A DNA stretch of 64,000 nucleotides. Origin: Thalassospira povalilytica (lineage in GTDB: Bacteria > Pseudomonadota > Alphaproteobacteria > Rhodospirillales > Thalassospiraceae). The notes under the pieces were generated by a model. It saw only the letters and a list, made by a program, of their open reading frames with translations. It was not told the DNA's origin and did not search any database. The DNA lies in the NCBI RefSeq assembly GCF_002844235.1, contig NZ_PGTS01000002.1:682001-746000 (forward strand), written 5' to 3'. Positions 19,622-29,900 of the stretch are shown piece after piece (the stretch's first letter is position 1; each line of letters opens with the position of its first letter). The translations under genes and the position numbers were made by a program.

Positions 19622-20724
19622 TAGCCAGCAAGTCCTTTGAGGAAACTGAAGACACCCAATTGCGTCAAATCGTTCCACGTTGCGAAAATGATTAAGCTGA
19701 ATACCAAACCAGCGCCGATACGGAAACCATATTCTTGTGCTTTTGCCCCCAATGGCTTACCGCGAATTGCCTCGATCGCGTAAAACACAAGATGCCCGCC
19801 ATCAAGAACAGGTACCGGCATCAGATTGATTAACCCAAGACTGATTGAAAGATAGCCCATAAAGAACAGAAGAGGTCCCAGGCCCCCTTCGGCCACCTGC
19901 CCCGACATCTGTGCAATCCGGATCGGCCCACCAAGCTCGGAGCTATCGCGGTCTCCGCTGATCATTTCACCAAGGGCGGCAAAAGTTTGCGTTGTCAGTG
20001 AATAGAATGTCTCAAATGCCCGGCTTACGGCATCGATCACACCGTCCCGACTGGTGTCAAAGGCCCCTGCTGTAATGCCCAAACGCCCAAAGGTCTGAGT
20101 TTGACCGTTTTCATCAGCAGTGATTGCCTCGGGCGTTACAGAAAGATCGATCTGCTGGCCATCACGAAGAACCGTAACCGAAAGTGTTTCCGCCGGATGG
20201 GCACGAACGATTTCCGACAGCTCAGAGAACCATTGAACGCTTTCACCATCAATCGCCGTGATCTGATCATCACGGAGCAAGCCGGCGGTCGCAGCCGGAC
20301 TGTCGTCAAGCACATCCCCAACAACCGGCAGCGCGCGCTGCTGGCCAACAGCTGCAAACAAAAATGTAAAGACAACAATGGCAAAGATGAAATTTGCAAA
20401 CGGCCCGGCGAACACGATGGCTGCGCGTGCAGCAACACTTTTGTGATGGAAGGCGTATTTTTCTTCTTCAGCATTAAGATCATCGCGCTGACCGGCACTT
20501 GCCGGGTTCATGTCGCCAAACATCTTCACATAACCGCCAAGCGGGATCAGGCTTACTTTCCAGCGCGTACCTTTTTTATCTTTCCAGCCGAACAATTCCG
20601 GCCCGAAACCAATGGAAAATGCTTCGACTCTGACCCCGTTCTTGATGGCGACCCAATAGTGACCGTATTCGTGAACGAACACGAGAACCGACAGAACAAA
20701 AAGAAAGGCAAGTAAGGTTTCCAT
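19621..20724 (-). CDS. rseP: RIP metalloprotease RseP (site-2 protease)
   Basis: 367 residues, multi-pass inner-membrane zinc protease. The HExxH motif is FVHEYGHYW near residue 18, one PDZ domain follows (about 120-215, GRLGITAG after it), and the second metal-binding motif is MPVPVLDGGHLVFY. In other bacteria it cleaves anti-sigma factors and leftover signal peptides; no rseA/rpoE is present here. The ATG at 20724 follows GGGA; an in-frame TTG lies one codon upstream. Confidence 0.95.
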   Translation of the reverse strand: METLLAFLFVLSVLVFVHEYGHYWVAIKNGVRVEAFSIGFGPELFGWKDKKGTRWKVSLIPLGGYVKMFGDMNPASAGQRDDLNAEEEKYAFHHKSVAARAAIVFAGPFANFIFAIVVFTFLFAAVGQQRALPVVGDVLDDSPAATAGLLRDDQITAIDGESVQWFSELSEIVRAHPAETLSVTVLRDGQQIDLSVTPEAITADENGQTQTFGRLGITAGAFDTSRDGVIDAVSRAFETFYSLTTQTFAALGEMISGDRDSSELGGPIRIAQMSGQVAEGGLGPLLFFMGYLSISLGLINLMPVPVLDGGHLVFYAIEAIRGKPLGAKAQEYGFRIGAGLVFSLIIFATWNDLTQLGVFSFLKGLAG

Positions 20725-20762
20725 CAAGACGTCCCTTGTCCGGAAAAACCGGAAATTTCAAC

Positions 20763-21923
20763 TTAAACAGCAGCGATACAGGCAGCCGTTTCACGGCGCA
20801 CCATCGCATCTGTCTCAAACACCTGGTCCAGATCGGTCAATCGATGACTGCCGATCTTGTTCATCACAGTCTCGACAATTCCCGCAACATCCAGGAACCC
20901 TATCTGATCGCGCAAGAAGGCCTCAACCGCAACTTCATTTGCGCCGTTCAGGACAGTAGGCAGTGTACCACCTTCCTGCAAGGCCTGGCGTGCCAAACGC
21001 AATGCAGGAAAGCGTTCTGTATCCGGTTGTTGGAAGTTCAACCCTCCGATCGTGGCAAAATCAAGACGAGGTACATCGACCTTGATCCTTTCCGGCCATG
21101 CCAAGGCATAGGCGATCGGGGTTCGCATATCCGGTGAACCGAGTTGCGCAAGTACCGAACCATCGCAATATTCGACCATACTATGCACAACCGATTGAGG
21201 ATGAACAACAATTTCGATCTTGTCTTCCGGTACCGGGAAAAGATGCCAGGCTTCGATCAGCTCCAGCCCCTTGTTCATCATCGTCGCAGAGTCGATTGAG
21301 ATTTTCGCCCCCATATCCCAATTTGGGTGGGCAAGCGCCTGTGCACGGGTCACCGACTTCATGTTGTCTAGGGACCATTCGCGAAACGGTCCGCCAGAAG
21401 CCGTCAGCAATATGCGATCAACCTGGTGTTCCGGACGGTCTTCTAGAACCTGGAAAATAGCACTATGTTCCGAATCAACGGGAATGAGTGTCGCACCATG
21501 TTGCGCGACTTCTGCCGTCATAAGGGCACCGGCGCAGACAAGGGTTTCCTTGTTGGCCAAACCGACACGTGCCCCGCGCCGGATTGCCGCCAATGTCGGT
21601 TTCAAGCCGGCAGCGCCAACAATAGCAGCAATAACAATATCTGACGGGCGTTGAGCGGCATCAATCAGGGCACTTTCACCTGCACCGGCTTCGATACCCG
21701 ACCCGGCAAGCGCATCGCACAGTTCGTCATAGAGGTCGGGATCGCCAATCACCGCGAATTTTGCCGACAGATCCCTGGCGATTTGCGCCAAGGCCTCAAC
21801 ATTGCGGTGTGCTGTCACTGCATCGACGCTATATTTGTCCGCATGGCTTTTGAGAATATCAACCGTGCTGGTCCCGATTGAACCGGTCACGCCAAAAACA
21901 CTGACGGATTTCTTCAAACTCAT
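20763..21923 (-). CDS. dxr: 1-deoxy-D-xylulose 5-phosphate reductoisomerase
   Basis: 386 residues. Dxr makes MEP from DXP with NADPH, the first committed step of the non-mevalonate isoprenoid route, and is the fosmidomycin target. The NADPH fold begins VFGVTGSIGTSTVDIL; the metal-binding site is VDSEHSAIFQ with SATMMNKGLELIEA; substrate residues lie in HPNWDMGAKISID. Its neighbours uppS and cdsA use isoprenoid and lipid precursors. The ATG at 21923 has AGGTG just upstream. Confidence 0.96.
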   Translation of the reverse strand: MSLKKSVSVFGVTGSIGTSTVDILKSHADKYSVDAVTAHRNVEALAQIARDLSAKFAVIGDPDLYDELCDALAGSGIEAGAGESALIDAAQRPSDIVIAAIVGAAGLKPTLAAIRRGARVGLANKETLVCAGALMTAEVAQHGATLIPVDSEHSAIFQVLEDRPEHQVDRILLTASGGPFREWSLDNMKSVTRAQALAHPNWDMGAKISIDSATMMNKGLELIEAWHLFPVPEDKIEIVVHPQSVVHSMVEYCDGSVLAQLGSPDMRTPIAYALAWPERIKVDVPRLDFATIGGLNFQQPDTERFPALRLARQALQEGGTLPTVLNGANEVAVEAFLRDQIGFLDVAGIVETVMNKIGSHRLTDLDQVFETDAMVRRETAACIAAV

Positions 21924-21933
21924 CAAACACCTG

Positions 21934-21961
21934 TAAAAAAAGCGGTCGCTGGTTCAACCGC
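21934..21961 (-). terminator. Weak hairpin with T-run between cdsA and dxr
   Basis: On the minus strand GCGGT and ACCGC (outer ends 21961 and 21942) form a 5-bp stem with a 10-nt loop followed by seven T (21934-21940). It directly follows the cdsA stop inside an otherwise tight gene string, so it may reduce read-through rather than stop it. Confidence 0.35.
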
Positions 21962-21962
21962 C

Positions 21963-22781
21963 CTATCGCAGCGCAAGCCCTGCGAAACAGATAATAACAA
22001 AGGCAACCGGAAATACCGACAGCATCCCGTCAGCGCGATCAAGCAGGCCCCCATGACCCGGGATCAGGTTACTGCTGTCCTTGACTGCGAACCGACGTTT
22101 GAGCGCCGATTCACCAAGATCGCCAACCTGTGCGACCACAGCAAGCAACATGCTGACACCAACAATCATCCAATCGATTGCATCGGCACTGAAATAGGTG
22201 ACAATTGCGCCAATCAAACCCGCACACACCATACCACCAATCAGCCCCGCCCACGTCTTTTTCGGACTGAAACGCGGTGCAAGCTTTGGCCCGCCGATCA
22301 TCTTTCCAAAAGCGTAGCCCCCCGTATCGGTGGCCCAGACAAGGAAGAACAACCACATGATGGTCAGCAATCCGTCATGATCCTGATTGCGCAACCAAAG
22401 TGCCGCCAATGCCGCAAGCGACACATACAGGATACCAAAACCGGCAATGAACCAATTCTTGCCCGACCTGGCAGCGCCAATAATGACGCTGATGGCAAGC
22501 GGCATCACGATATATTCTTCCTGGCCGGTCATTTGCATCAACATCGCAACACCAAGTGCTACAGCTGCAACAACCGAAATGCCATTATAGTTTGCCGGCG
22601 CGCACATGCGCGACCATTCCCACATCATGCCCGCGCAAAAAGCAAACAGCAGAATATCGAAATATGGTGATCCAAACCACACAGCGGCAACAGCCACCGG
22701 GGTCATAACCAGCGCAGAAAGAATGCGCGGTTTCAATCCGGAATTATTATCTTTGAGACGTTCGGTTTCAGATGACTGCAC
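21963..22781 (-). CDS. cdsA: Phosphatidate cytidylyltransferase (CDP-diglyceride synthase)
   Basis: 272 residues, about eight membrane segments. It makes CDP-diacylglycerol, precursor of all phospholipids. The C-terminal family signature SALKRRFAVKDSSNLIPGHG followed by GLLDR is complete. I use a GTG at 22781, with GGGAG about 10 nt upstream, which overlaps the uppS end by 14 bases; the frame extends further upstream into uppS but codes no hydrophobic or conserved sequence there. Confidence 0.93.
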   Translation of the reverse strand: MQSSETERLKDNNSGLKPRILSALVMTPVAVAAVWFGSPYFDILLFAFCAGMMWEWSRMCAPANYNGISVVAAVALGVAMLMQMTGQEEYIVMPLAISVIIGAARSGKNWFIAGFGILYVSLAALAALWLRNQDHDGLLTIMWLFFLVWATDTGGYAFGKMIGGPKLAPRFSPKKTWAGLIGGMVCAGLIGAIVTYFSADAIDWMIVGVSMLLAVVAQVGDLGESALKRRFAVKDSSNLIPGHGGLLDRADGMLSVFPVAFVIICFAGLALR

Positions 22782-23508
22782 CAAAACGCCGCTCCCGTCC
22801 GGCAAAGTTGTCAATGGCTTTTTCCAGATGGTTACGGTCGAAATCCGGCCACAATACGTCTTCGAAAACGAACTCTGTATAGGCGGACTGCCACAAAAGG
22901 AAATTGCTGATACGCTGTTCGCCACTGGTCCTGATCAACAAATCAGGATCAGGAATCCCGACTGTGGACAGGTTCTGTTCAATCAGATCTTCGGTAATCG
23001 CGTCCGCCGAAATTTCCCCGGATGCGACCTTTTTGGCAATTTCACGCATCGCCTGGGTCAATTCGGCACGCGCGCCATAGCTTAGTGCAATTGTAAGATT
23101 AAGCCGCGAATTGCCACTGGTTGCGCTTTCGGCCTTATCAAGCAAAGCACGGATATCATCTGCAAACCGCGACCGGTCACCGATAATCCGGATTTTCACA
23201 CCATTTTTCTGCAAGGTGGAAAGCTCGCGCTTGATAAACAGGCGCAGCAAGCCCATCAGGTCACTTACTTCACTTTCCGGGCGTTTCCAGTTCTCGGTCG
23301 AAAAACCGTACAGCGTCAGATACTCGATACCGAGTTCGACAGATGCCTCGATCGTACGACGCACGGCCTCGACGCCTGCGCGATGCCCCATTGTACGAGG
23401 ACGCCCGCGGCTACGCGCCCAACGCCCGTTGCCATCCATGATGATGGCAACGTGACGCGGGACAATTTGCGTATCTGACGGTTGGGTTTGCGAAGAAAGC
23501 ACAGCCAT
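22768..23508 (-). CDS. uppS: Undecaprenyl diphosphate synthase (isoprenyl transferase)
   Basis: 246 residues, cis-prenyltransferase making the C55 carrier for peptidoglycan and O-antigen. Motifs: HVAIIMDGNGRWARSRG with the Mg-binding Asp, LTLYGFSTENWKRP, ALSYGARAEL and DLLIRTSGEQRISNFLLWQ. The ATG at 23508 lies two bases after the frr stop and fits the family N-terminus; the upstream extension lies inside frr. Confidence 0.96.
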   Translation of the reverse strand: MAVLSSQTQPSDTQIVPRHVAIIMDGNGRWARSRGRPRTMGHRAGVEAVRRTIEASVELGIEYLTLYGFSTENWKRPESEVSDLMGLLRLFIKRELSTLQKNGVKIRIIGDRSRFADDIRALLDKAESATSGNSRLNLTIALSYGARAELTQAMREIAKKVASGEISADAITEDLIEQNLSTVGIPDPDLLIRTSGEQRISNFLLWQSAYTEFVFEDVLWPDFDRNHLEKAIDNFAGRERRFGAVI

Positions 23509-23510
23509 AA

Positions 23511-24074
23511 TCAGACTTGCATGATTTCCTGTTCTTTGTGCGACAGCGCTTCGTCGATCTCGCCGATGACCTTGTCGGTCAGCTTCTGGATCTCTTTTTC
23601 TTCGCTGTGCAGCTCGTCTTTGGAAATCTCGCTGTCTTTTTCCCATTTTTTGAGCTGGTCCATACCGTCACGACGGACGTTACGTACGGAAATCTTGGCC
23701 TGTTCAGCGTATTTGCCAGCAACTTTGGACAATTCAGCACGACGCTCTTCGTTCAGCGGCGGAATCGGCACGCGCACGAGCGTTCCGTCCGCAGCCGGGT
23801 TCAGGCCAAGCCCCGAATCACGAATGGCTTTTTCAACGGATTTGACCATGGTTTTGTCCCATACCTGAACCGAAAGCATACGCGGCTCGGGAACGCTAAC
23901 AGACGCCACCTGGTTAAGCGGGGTCGGAACGCCATAGGCTTCAACCATGACCGGCTCAAGAAGGCTCACACTGGCACGTCCGGTCCGCAAACCGGTGAAT
24001 TCCTTGTGCAACACTTCGACAGCCCCTTCCATACGGCGGGACAGGTCCTTTTTTAGGCCAGCAACGTCAGACAC
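23511..24074 (-). CDS. frr: Ribosome recycling factor
   Basis: 187 residues, two-domain RRF that splits the ribosome after termination together with [24 protein letters not shown] and the C-terminal region [15 protein letters not shown] are typical. The start is GTG with GGAG upstream, two bases after the pyrH stop. The order rpsB-tsf-pyrH-frr-uppS is widely conserved. Confidence 0.96.
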   Translation of the reverse strand: MSDVAGLKKDLSRRMEGAVEVLHKEFTGLRTGRASVSLLEPVMVEAYGVPTPLNQVASVSVPEPRMLSVQVWDKTMVKSVEKAIRDSGLGLNPAADGTLVRVPIPPLNEERRAELSKVAGKYAEQAKISVRNVRRDGMDQLKKWEKDSEISKDELHSEEKEIQKLTDKVIGEIDEALSHKEQEIMQV

Positions 24075-24076
24075 GT

Positions 24077-24808
24077 TCAGTCTCCATTCGAAATAATCGT
24101 AAACGTCCCCTTCGCAGTAACAACGTCTGCAAAGGCACCCGGATTATGCAAAGAAAATACGATAACCGGAATATCATTTTCGCGTGCCAAAGAAATAGCC
24201 GATGCATCCATCACACGCAAATCTTTGGACAAAACTTCCATATAGGTCAGCTGATCATAGCGTTCCGCAGTCGGGTCCGTTTTCGGGTCTGCGGTATAAA
24301 CACCGTCAACCTGCGTCCCCTTAAGCAGGGCATCACAGCCCATCTCAACCGCACGCAAAGCCGCAGCGGTATCGGTGGTAAAGAACGGGTTGCCCGTCCC
24401 GGCAGCAAAGATGACGACGCGGCCCTTTTCCATGTGACGAACAGCACGACGGCGGATATAGGGTTCGCAAACAGAGGACATCGGGATCGCGGACTGCACA
24501 CGGGTCTGAACCCCGTGGCGCTCAAGCGCGTTCTGAACCGCAAGCGCATTCATGATGGTCGCAAGCATGCCCATATAGTCGGCGGTTGCGCGTTCCATCC
24601 CTTGTGAGGCGCCCTTGACGCCGCGGAAAATATTCCCGCCGCCAATCACCATGCAAACTTCGGCACCCATGTCATGAACGGCTTTGATTTCGCTGGCAAT
24701 CCGGTCAACCGTTTCAGGATCAATTCCGTATTGCTGTTTCCCTAATAGCCCCTCACCCGAGAGCTTAAGAAGAACGCGGCGAAATTTCAGTTGGCCGTTT
24801 TCTGCCAT
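24077..24808 (-). CDS. pyrH: UMP kinase
   Basis: 243 residues, hexameric bacterial UMP kinase of the amino acid kinase fold, making UDP for RNA, DNA and sugar nucleotides. [41 protein letters not shown] and [13 protein letters not shown] are diagnostic. It is separated from tsf by a terminator-like hairpin, so the pyrH-to-lpxB string may have its own promoter, which I could not place. Confidence 0.96.
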   Translation of the reverse strand: MAENGQLKFRRVLLKLSGEGLLGKQQYGIDPETVDRIASEIKAVHDMGAEVCMVIGGGNIFRGVKGASQGMERATADYMGMLATIMNALAVQNALERHGVQTRVQSAIPMSSVCEPYIRRRAVRHMEKGRVVIFAAGTGNPFFTTDTAAALRAVEMGCDALLKGTQVDGVYTADPKTDPTAERYDQLTYMEVLSKDLRVMDASAISLARENDIPVIVFSLHNPGAFADVVTAKGTFTIISNGD

Positions 24809-24875
24809 ATCTCAATGCCTCTTAAATGCCGATGTAGCGCACTGCCCCGGATCGGGAAATGCAAAATTCAGATAT

Positions 24876-24927
24876 AAAAAGACCGGCGAGTAACAGGGCG
24901 GATATGCGCTGCCGACCTCGCCGGTCT
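24876..24927 (-). terminator. Terminator after tsf
   Basis: 11-bp arms at 24880-24890 and 24917-24927 (AGACCGGCGAG and CTCGCCGGTCT) pair perfectly with a 26-nt loop. On the minus strand they are followed by TTTTT (24876-24880). It separates rpsB-tsf from pyrH. Confidence 0.65.
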
Positions 24928-24974
24928 GGATCATACACGAAATGATGACGAACGCACCATTCCGATCAGATGTT

Positions 24975-25898
24975 TTATTTGTTCAGCTGCTCAGCAACTT
25001 CTGCAGCAAAGTCTTTTTCTTCGCGCTCGATGCCTTCACCGAGTTCGAAGCGAACAAAGCCCTTCAGGGTGATCGGCTTGCCAGCTTCTTTGGCAGCGTT
25101 TTCGATCACGGCTTTGACTTTGCTTTCACCGTCAATAACGAAGGTCTGTTCAACCAGAACGACCTGCTCGTAATATTTACGGATACGACCTTCGATCATC
25201 TTTTCGATGATTTCTGCCGGACGGCCGGATTCTTTGGCCTGCTCGGTCAGAACGGCTTTTTCACGCTCGACCAGTTCCGGATCCAGATCATCAACCGTTG
25301 CCGATGCCGGGTTGGTTGCTGCAATGTGCATTGCAATCTGTTTGCCCAGGCCTTCGAGAACAGCAGCATCAGCTTCGGATTCCAGAGCAACCAGAACGCC
25401 GATCTTGCCGAGGTTTGCAGCAACAGCCGAGTGGATGTAGGACGCAACAACGCCTTTTTCCACCGACAGGCCAGCCGAACGACGCAGGGACATGTTTTCG
25501 CCGATGGTGGCGATCATGTGGGTAACCTGCTCTTCGACGTTACGCGACGTACCCGGGAAAGCAGCAGCTTTAAGGGTATCGATGTCGCCATTTGCCGAAA
25601 CAGCCTGTACTGCGATTTCGCTGACGAATTTCTGGAAGTCTTCGTTACGCGAAACGAAGTCGGTTTCCGAGTTCAGCTCGACAACTGCACCTTTGGTGCC
25701 GTCAACAGCAACAGCAACCAGACCTTCGGCAGCAACACGGCCAGCTTTCTTGGCAGCAGCAGCAAGACCTTTGGTACGCAGCCAGTCAACAGCTGCTTCA
25801 AGGTTACCATCGGTTTCAGACAGCGCTTTTTTGCAATCCATCATGCCAGCGCCGGTGGTTTCGCGAAGCTCTTTTACGAGAGCAGCGGTAATAGCCAT
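24975..25898 (-). CDS. tsf: Elongation factor Ts
   Basis: 307 residues. EF-Ts recharges EF-Tu by exchanging GDP. The N-terminal UBA-like region with [18 protein letters not shown], the [17 protein letters not shown] stretch and the core [20 protein letters not shown] are clear. It lies downstream of rpsB with a hairpin between, the usual arrangement that lowers tsf expression relative to rpsB. Confidence 0.97.
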   Translation of the reverse strand: MAITAALVKELRETTGAGMMDCKKALSETDGNLEAAVDWLRTKGLAAAAKKAGRVAAEGLVAVAVDGTKGAVVELNSETDFVSRNEDFQKFVSEIAVQAVSANGDIDTLKAAAFPGTSRNVEEQVTHMIATIGENMSLRRSAGLSVEKGVVASYIHSAVAANLGKIGVLVALESEADAAVLEGLGKQIAMHIAATNPASATVDDLDPELVEREKAVLTEQAKESGRPAEIIEKMIEGRIRKYYEQVVLVEQTFVIDGESKVKAVIENAAKEAGKPITLKGFVRFELGEGIEREEKDFAAEVAEQLNK

Positions 25899-25937
25899 TT
25901 TTTAAGCCCCTATTACGCGATCAGGTGAACACCTAAC

Positions 25938-25964
25938 AAAACGGCGGCATGCTAGCCGCCGTTT
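25938..25964 (-). terminator. Hairpin (partial terminator) between rpsB and tsf
   Basis: AAACGGCGGC (25939-25948) and GCCGCCGTTT (25955-25964) pair over 10 bp with a 6-nt loop; the minus strand continues TTTTG. It could attenuate transcription into tsf. Confidence 0.6.
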
Positions 25965-25984
25965 CATCAGGTACAAAATGAAAC

Positions 25985-26764
25985 TTATGCGGAAGCTTCT
26001 TCTGCAGCGTCAGCTGCGGCAGCTGCTTCGGCCGGAACTTCTTCCGCTTCGCCGAGATCTGCGCCAGAAGCAGTCATTTCTTCCTGGATACCGTCCAGAA
26101 CAGAACCGACGAACAGGTCGCAATACAGCTGGATCGCACGGATCGCATCGTCGTTGCCCGGAACCGGGTACTGGATGTTTGCCGGATCAGAGTTGGAGTC
26201 GAGGATTGCAACGACCGGAATGTTCAGGTTCTTGGCATCCTGGATGGCAAGAGATTCTTTGTTGGTGTCGACCACGACGATGATGTCCGGAAGACCACCC
26301 ATGTCCTTGATACCGCCAAGCGCGCGCTCAAGCTTATCGCGCGAACGGGTCAGGTTCAGGATTTCTTTTTTGGTCAGACCTTCTGCACCAGAAGACAGGA
26401 TTTCTTCCTGTTCTTTAAGGCGCTTGATTGAGTTGGAAACGGTGTTCCAGTTGGTCAGCATGCCGCCGAGCCAGCGATGGTTCACATAGTACTGGCCGCA
26501 ACGCTTTGCAGCGTCTGCGATGATCGGGGAAGCCTGACGCTTGGTACCGACGAAAAGAACACGACCACCAGATGCGGTAACGTCACGAACTGCCTGCATC
26601 GCGCGATGCAGCATCGGAACGGTTTCCTGCAGGTTCAGAATGTGGATGTCGTTACGTGCACCAAAGATGAATTTTTTCATCTTCGGGTTCCAACGGCGGG
26701 TGTGGTGACCAAAGTGGACACCAGCTTCCATGAGCTGGCGCATGGTAAAGGTTGGCAATGCCAT
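25985..26764 (-). CDS. rpsB: 30S ribosomal protein S2
   Basis: 259 residues. [20 protein letters not shown] is the family N-terminus, so the start is the ATG at 26764, with AAGGTAGGAA just upstream; the longer frame runs into the leader. [20 protein letters not shown] and [13 protein letters not shown] are typical. The C-terminus has an Ala/Glu-rich tail after residue 235 ([19 protein letters not shown]), a variable feature of the family. A leader of about 120 nt precedes it. Confidence 0.97.
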   Translation of the reverse strand: MALPTFTMRQLMEAGVHFGHHTRRWNPKMKKFIFGARNDIHILNLQETVPMLHRAMQAVRDVTASGGRVLFVGTKRQASPIIADAAKRCGQYYVNHRWLGGMLTNWNTVSNSIKRLKEQEEILSSGAEGLTKKEILNLTRSRDKLERALGGIKDMGGLPDIIVVVDTNKESLAIQDAKNLNIPVVAILDSNSDPANIQYPVPGNDDAIRAIQLYCDLFVGSVLDGIQEEMTASGADLGEAEEVPAEAAAAADAAEEASA

Positions 26765-26888
26765 AATAGTTCCTACCTTTTTCCGGTTAATACCTCCGCG
26801 AAAGGGAATCTCATGCCTCATGCATGAAACACCGGATGGACGAGTTGCCATATGACGGCAGTCGCCGCTCTTTCGCGTGCGATGTTCG
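26765..26888 (-). promoter_or_regulatory. rpsB 5' leader, candidate S2 autoregulatory element
   Basis: From the predicted transcript start to the ATG the leader is about 120 nt. Minus-strand CGCGAAAG (26877-26870) can pair with CTTTCGCG (26804-26797), enclosing 65 nt and ending just before a GGAGG at 26792-26796 that has no start codon after it. S2 is known to repress its own operon in enterics; that this leader does so here is inference. Confidence 0.4.
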
Positions 26889-26894
26889 GGGCGG

Positions 26895-26923
26895 GTTTTA
26901 ATCCCGTCCCGACAAGAATGCAA
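26895..26923 (-). promoter_or_regulatory. Candidate rpsB promoter
   Basis: On the minus strand TTGCAT (26923-26918), a 17-bp spacer, and TAAAAC (26900-26895), followed by a GC-rich discriminator (CCGCCCCG), a pattern common at stringently controlled promoters. Confidence 0.55.
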
Positions 26924-26995
26924 GCCCTAAAGTACGCATTTCTGCGCGATCCGGGAACCTTTGCCCGACACGCGGACAGTTTCGACGTCAAATCA

Positions 26996-29900
26996 TCAGA
27001 TTTCTTCGGCGAATTCCACACCCGGAATTGCGCCAATCGCACCGATCAGTGACGGCCCGACCTTGTATTTGTCTTCAAGTTCAATTTCGGCCATGCGACC
27101 GTCATCGCAAACAGATGAAAGCGTCACGAGCCCCCGTCCCTTGCCGGCATCGGCAAGAAGCTGGCAAATTTCCGGCACGGGGTCAGGACGATTGAGGCGA
27201 ATACGGATACCCTCGGCCGCGCCAGCAACAGCCTGTTCAAGATCCTCAACGCGCTGCCCTTGAATGCGCAACTGTCCTTCGCGCATTTCTGCTGCCACAA
27301 TCAACAGAACGGGCCGCCCCGCATTGATGATTTCCTTATAAGCCGCCCATGCTTCTGCCCAGAAGGCAACCTCGAAGCTTCCGGTCGGGTCCGAGAACAT
27401 GACAAAGGCAAACTTTGACCCGTTCTTTTTTGAAATCATTTCACGCGCATTGATCAATGTCCCGGCAAGACGAATGGCGCCCTTGTTCTGGGCACGCATG
27501 CGCGCGGGCAGCTCCTTGATCGGGGCAATACCGATCCGCTGGATGCTTTTGCCGAATGTATCAAGCGGATGCGCTGACAGATAGAAACCGATTGCGGAAA
27601 ATTCCTCGGTCAGTTTTTCCATCGGCACCCAGTCACGATCATCAGGCAGGCGGATCTTGTCCTTGCCAAAGCCGCTGCTGTCACCAAACATCGAAATCTG
27701 GTCATCATTGCGCGCCTGCATTTCACGCTGCGCAACGGCAATCACCTTATCGACATTTTCAAACATGACCTTGCGGTTGGGCGTCAGACAATCAAGCGCC
27801 CCTGCCCGCACAAGGTTTTCAAGCAGACGTTTATTGACAGCACGGCTGTCGATGCGTGATGCGAAATCGGTAATGTCCTTGAACGGACCGTTGGCTTCGC
27901 GTTCGGCGACAAGGCTTTCCATCGCCGCATCCCCGACATTTCGAACTGCCGCCAGCGCGTACCGGATTTTGCGAACCCCGTCATGGTTTTCAACCGAAAA
28001 CGCCACCTGGGAATTATTCACACATGGTGGCAGAATTTCGATCTCAAGCCGTTCGACCTCCTGCTTGAACACCGCCAGTTTTTCGGTGTTATGCATATCG
28101 AGCGTCATGAGAGCAGCCATGAACTCGACCGGATAGTTCGCCTTCAGATACGCAGTCTGATACGCCACGAGCGCATAGGCCGCCGCATGAGATTTGTTAA
28201 AGCCGTAGGATGCGAACTTTGCGACCTGATCAAAGATATCAGACGCCTGGGCACGATCGACGCCGTTCTTTTCGGAGCCATCTACAAACAGCCCACGCTG
28301 TTTTTCCATTTCCTCGGCGATTTTCTTACCCATTGCGCGACGCAACAGGTCAGCACCACCAAGCGAATAACCCGCCATGATCTGGGCAAGCTGCATGACC
28401 TGCTCCTGATAGATCATGATGCCATAGGTTTCTTCGAGGATCGGCTGCAACATCGGATGCATATAGTCAGGTTCTTCCTGACCGTGCTTACGCGCGATGT
28501 AATGGGGAATGTTATCCATCGGCCCCGGACGATACAGGGCCACAACAGCGATAATGTCTTCTAGGGTATCTGGCTTCAGGCCGCGCAACACGTCCTGCAT
28601 CCCTTGGGATTCAAGCTGGAACACGCCAACCGTTTCGGCTGCAGACAAAAGCTTGAACGCCGCACGGTCATCAAGCGGAATTGCCCCGATATCAAAGTTT
28701 TGCGGGACATCCTTGCGCTGACGCATCAGGTTGACGGCCTCGATAATCACCGTCAGCGTTTTAAGACCCAGGAAGTCGAACTTCACCAAACCGGCATTTT
28801 CAACAAACTTCATGTTGAACTGGGTTACCGGCATGTCCGAGCGCGGATCACGATAAAGCGGGACCAGCGCGTCAAGATCGCGGTCACCAATCACAACACC
28901 GGCGGCATGGGTCGAGGAGTTACGATAAAGACCTTCGATCTGCATGGCGATCGACAGCAGTCGGTCAATGTCCGGGTCTTCGCGCGCAATACGCCGCAAA
29001 TCCGGTTCCATATCAATCCCTTCCTTAAGCGGGATCGGTTTGGCCGGATCACCCGGGATCATTTTACAGATTTTATCGACATAACCATACGGGATGCTCA
29101 ACACACGCCCGACGTCGCGCACGGCTGCCTTTGCCTGCAACTTACCGAATGTGATGATCTGTGCCACACGGTCATGACCGTATTTCTTTTGCACATATTC
29201 GATAACTTCGCCGCGCCGGTCCTGACAGAAATCGACGTCAAAGTCGGGCATGGACACACGTTCCGGGTTAAGGAAACGTTCAAACAGCAACGAGAACCGC
29301 AAAGGATCAAGGTCGGTAATCAAAAGTGCATAGGCAACCAACGAGCCGGCACCCGAACCACGACCCGGTCCGACCGGAATGTCATGGTCCTTCGCCCACT
29401 GGATAAAGTCGGCAACGATCAGGAAGTAGCCCGGGAACCCCATCTGGTTGATGATGCCCAGCTCATAATCCAGACGTTCCCAATACGGTTTGGCGATTTC
29501 TTCTTTTTCGGCATCCGACATGTCTTCGGTAAAGACATATTTTTCAAGGCGGCCTTTAAGCCCCTCTTCTGACATGTGGCGCAGTTCGTCGACCTCTGTC
29601 CGGCCTTCGCCACAATCAAATGGCGGCAGGATCGGGTCAATTTTTTCGACATGCCAGGAACAGCGTTTGGCGATCAGAAGTGTGTTGTCACAGGCTTCGG
29701 GAATATCGGCAAACAGTTCGCGCATTTCTGCTGCGGTTTTAAACCGATGATCGGGCGTCAGTTTCCAGCGATCTTCCTGGCCAACAACCGCCCCCTGCCC
29801 GATACAGATGAAGACGTCGTGGGCTTCATACATATCTGCCGACGGAAAGTAGCAGTTATTGGTCGCAACCAGTGGCACATCATGATCATAGGCAAGCTTG

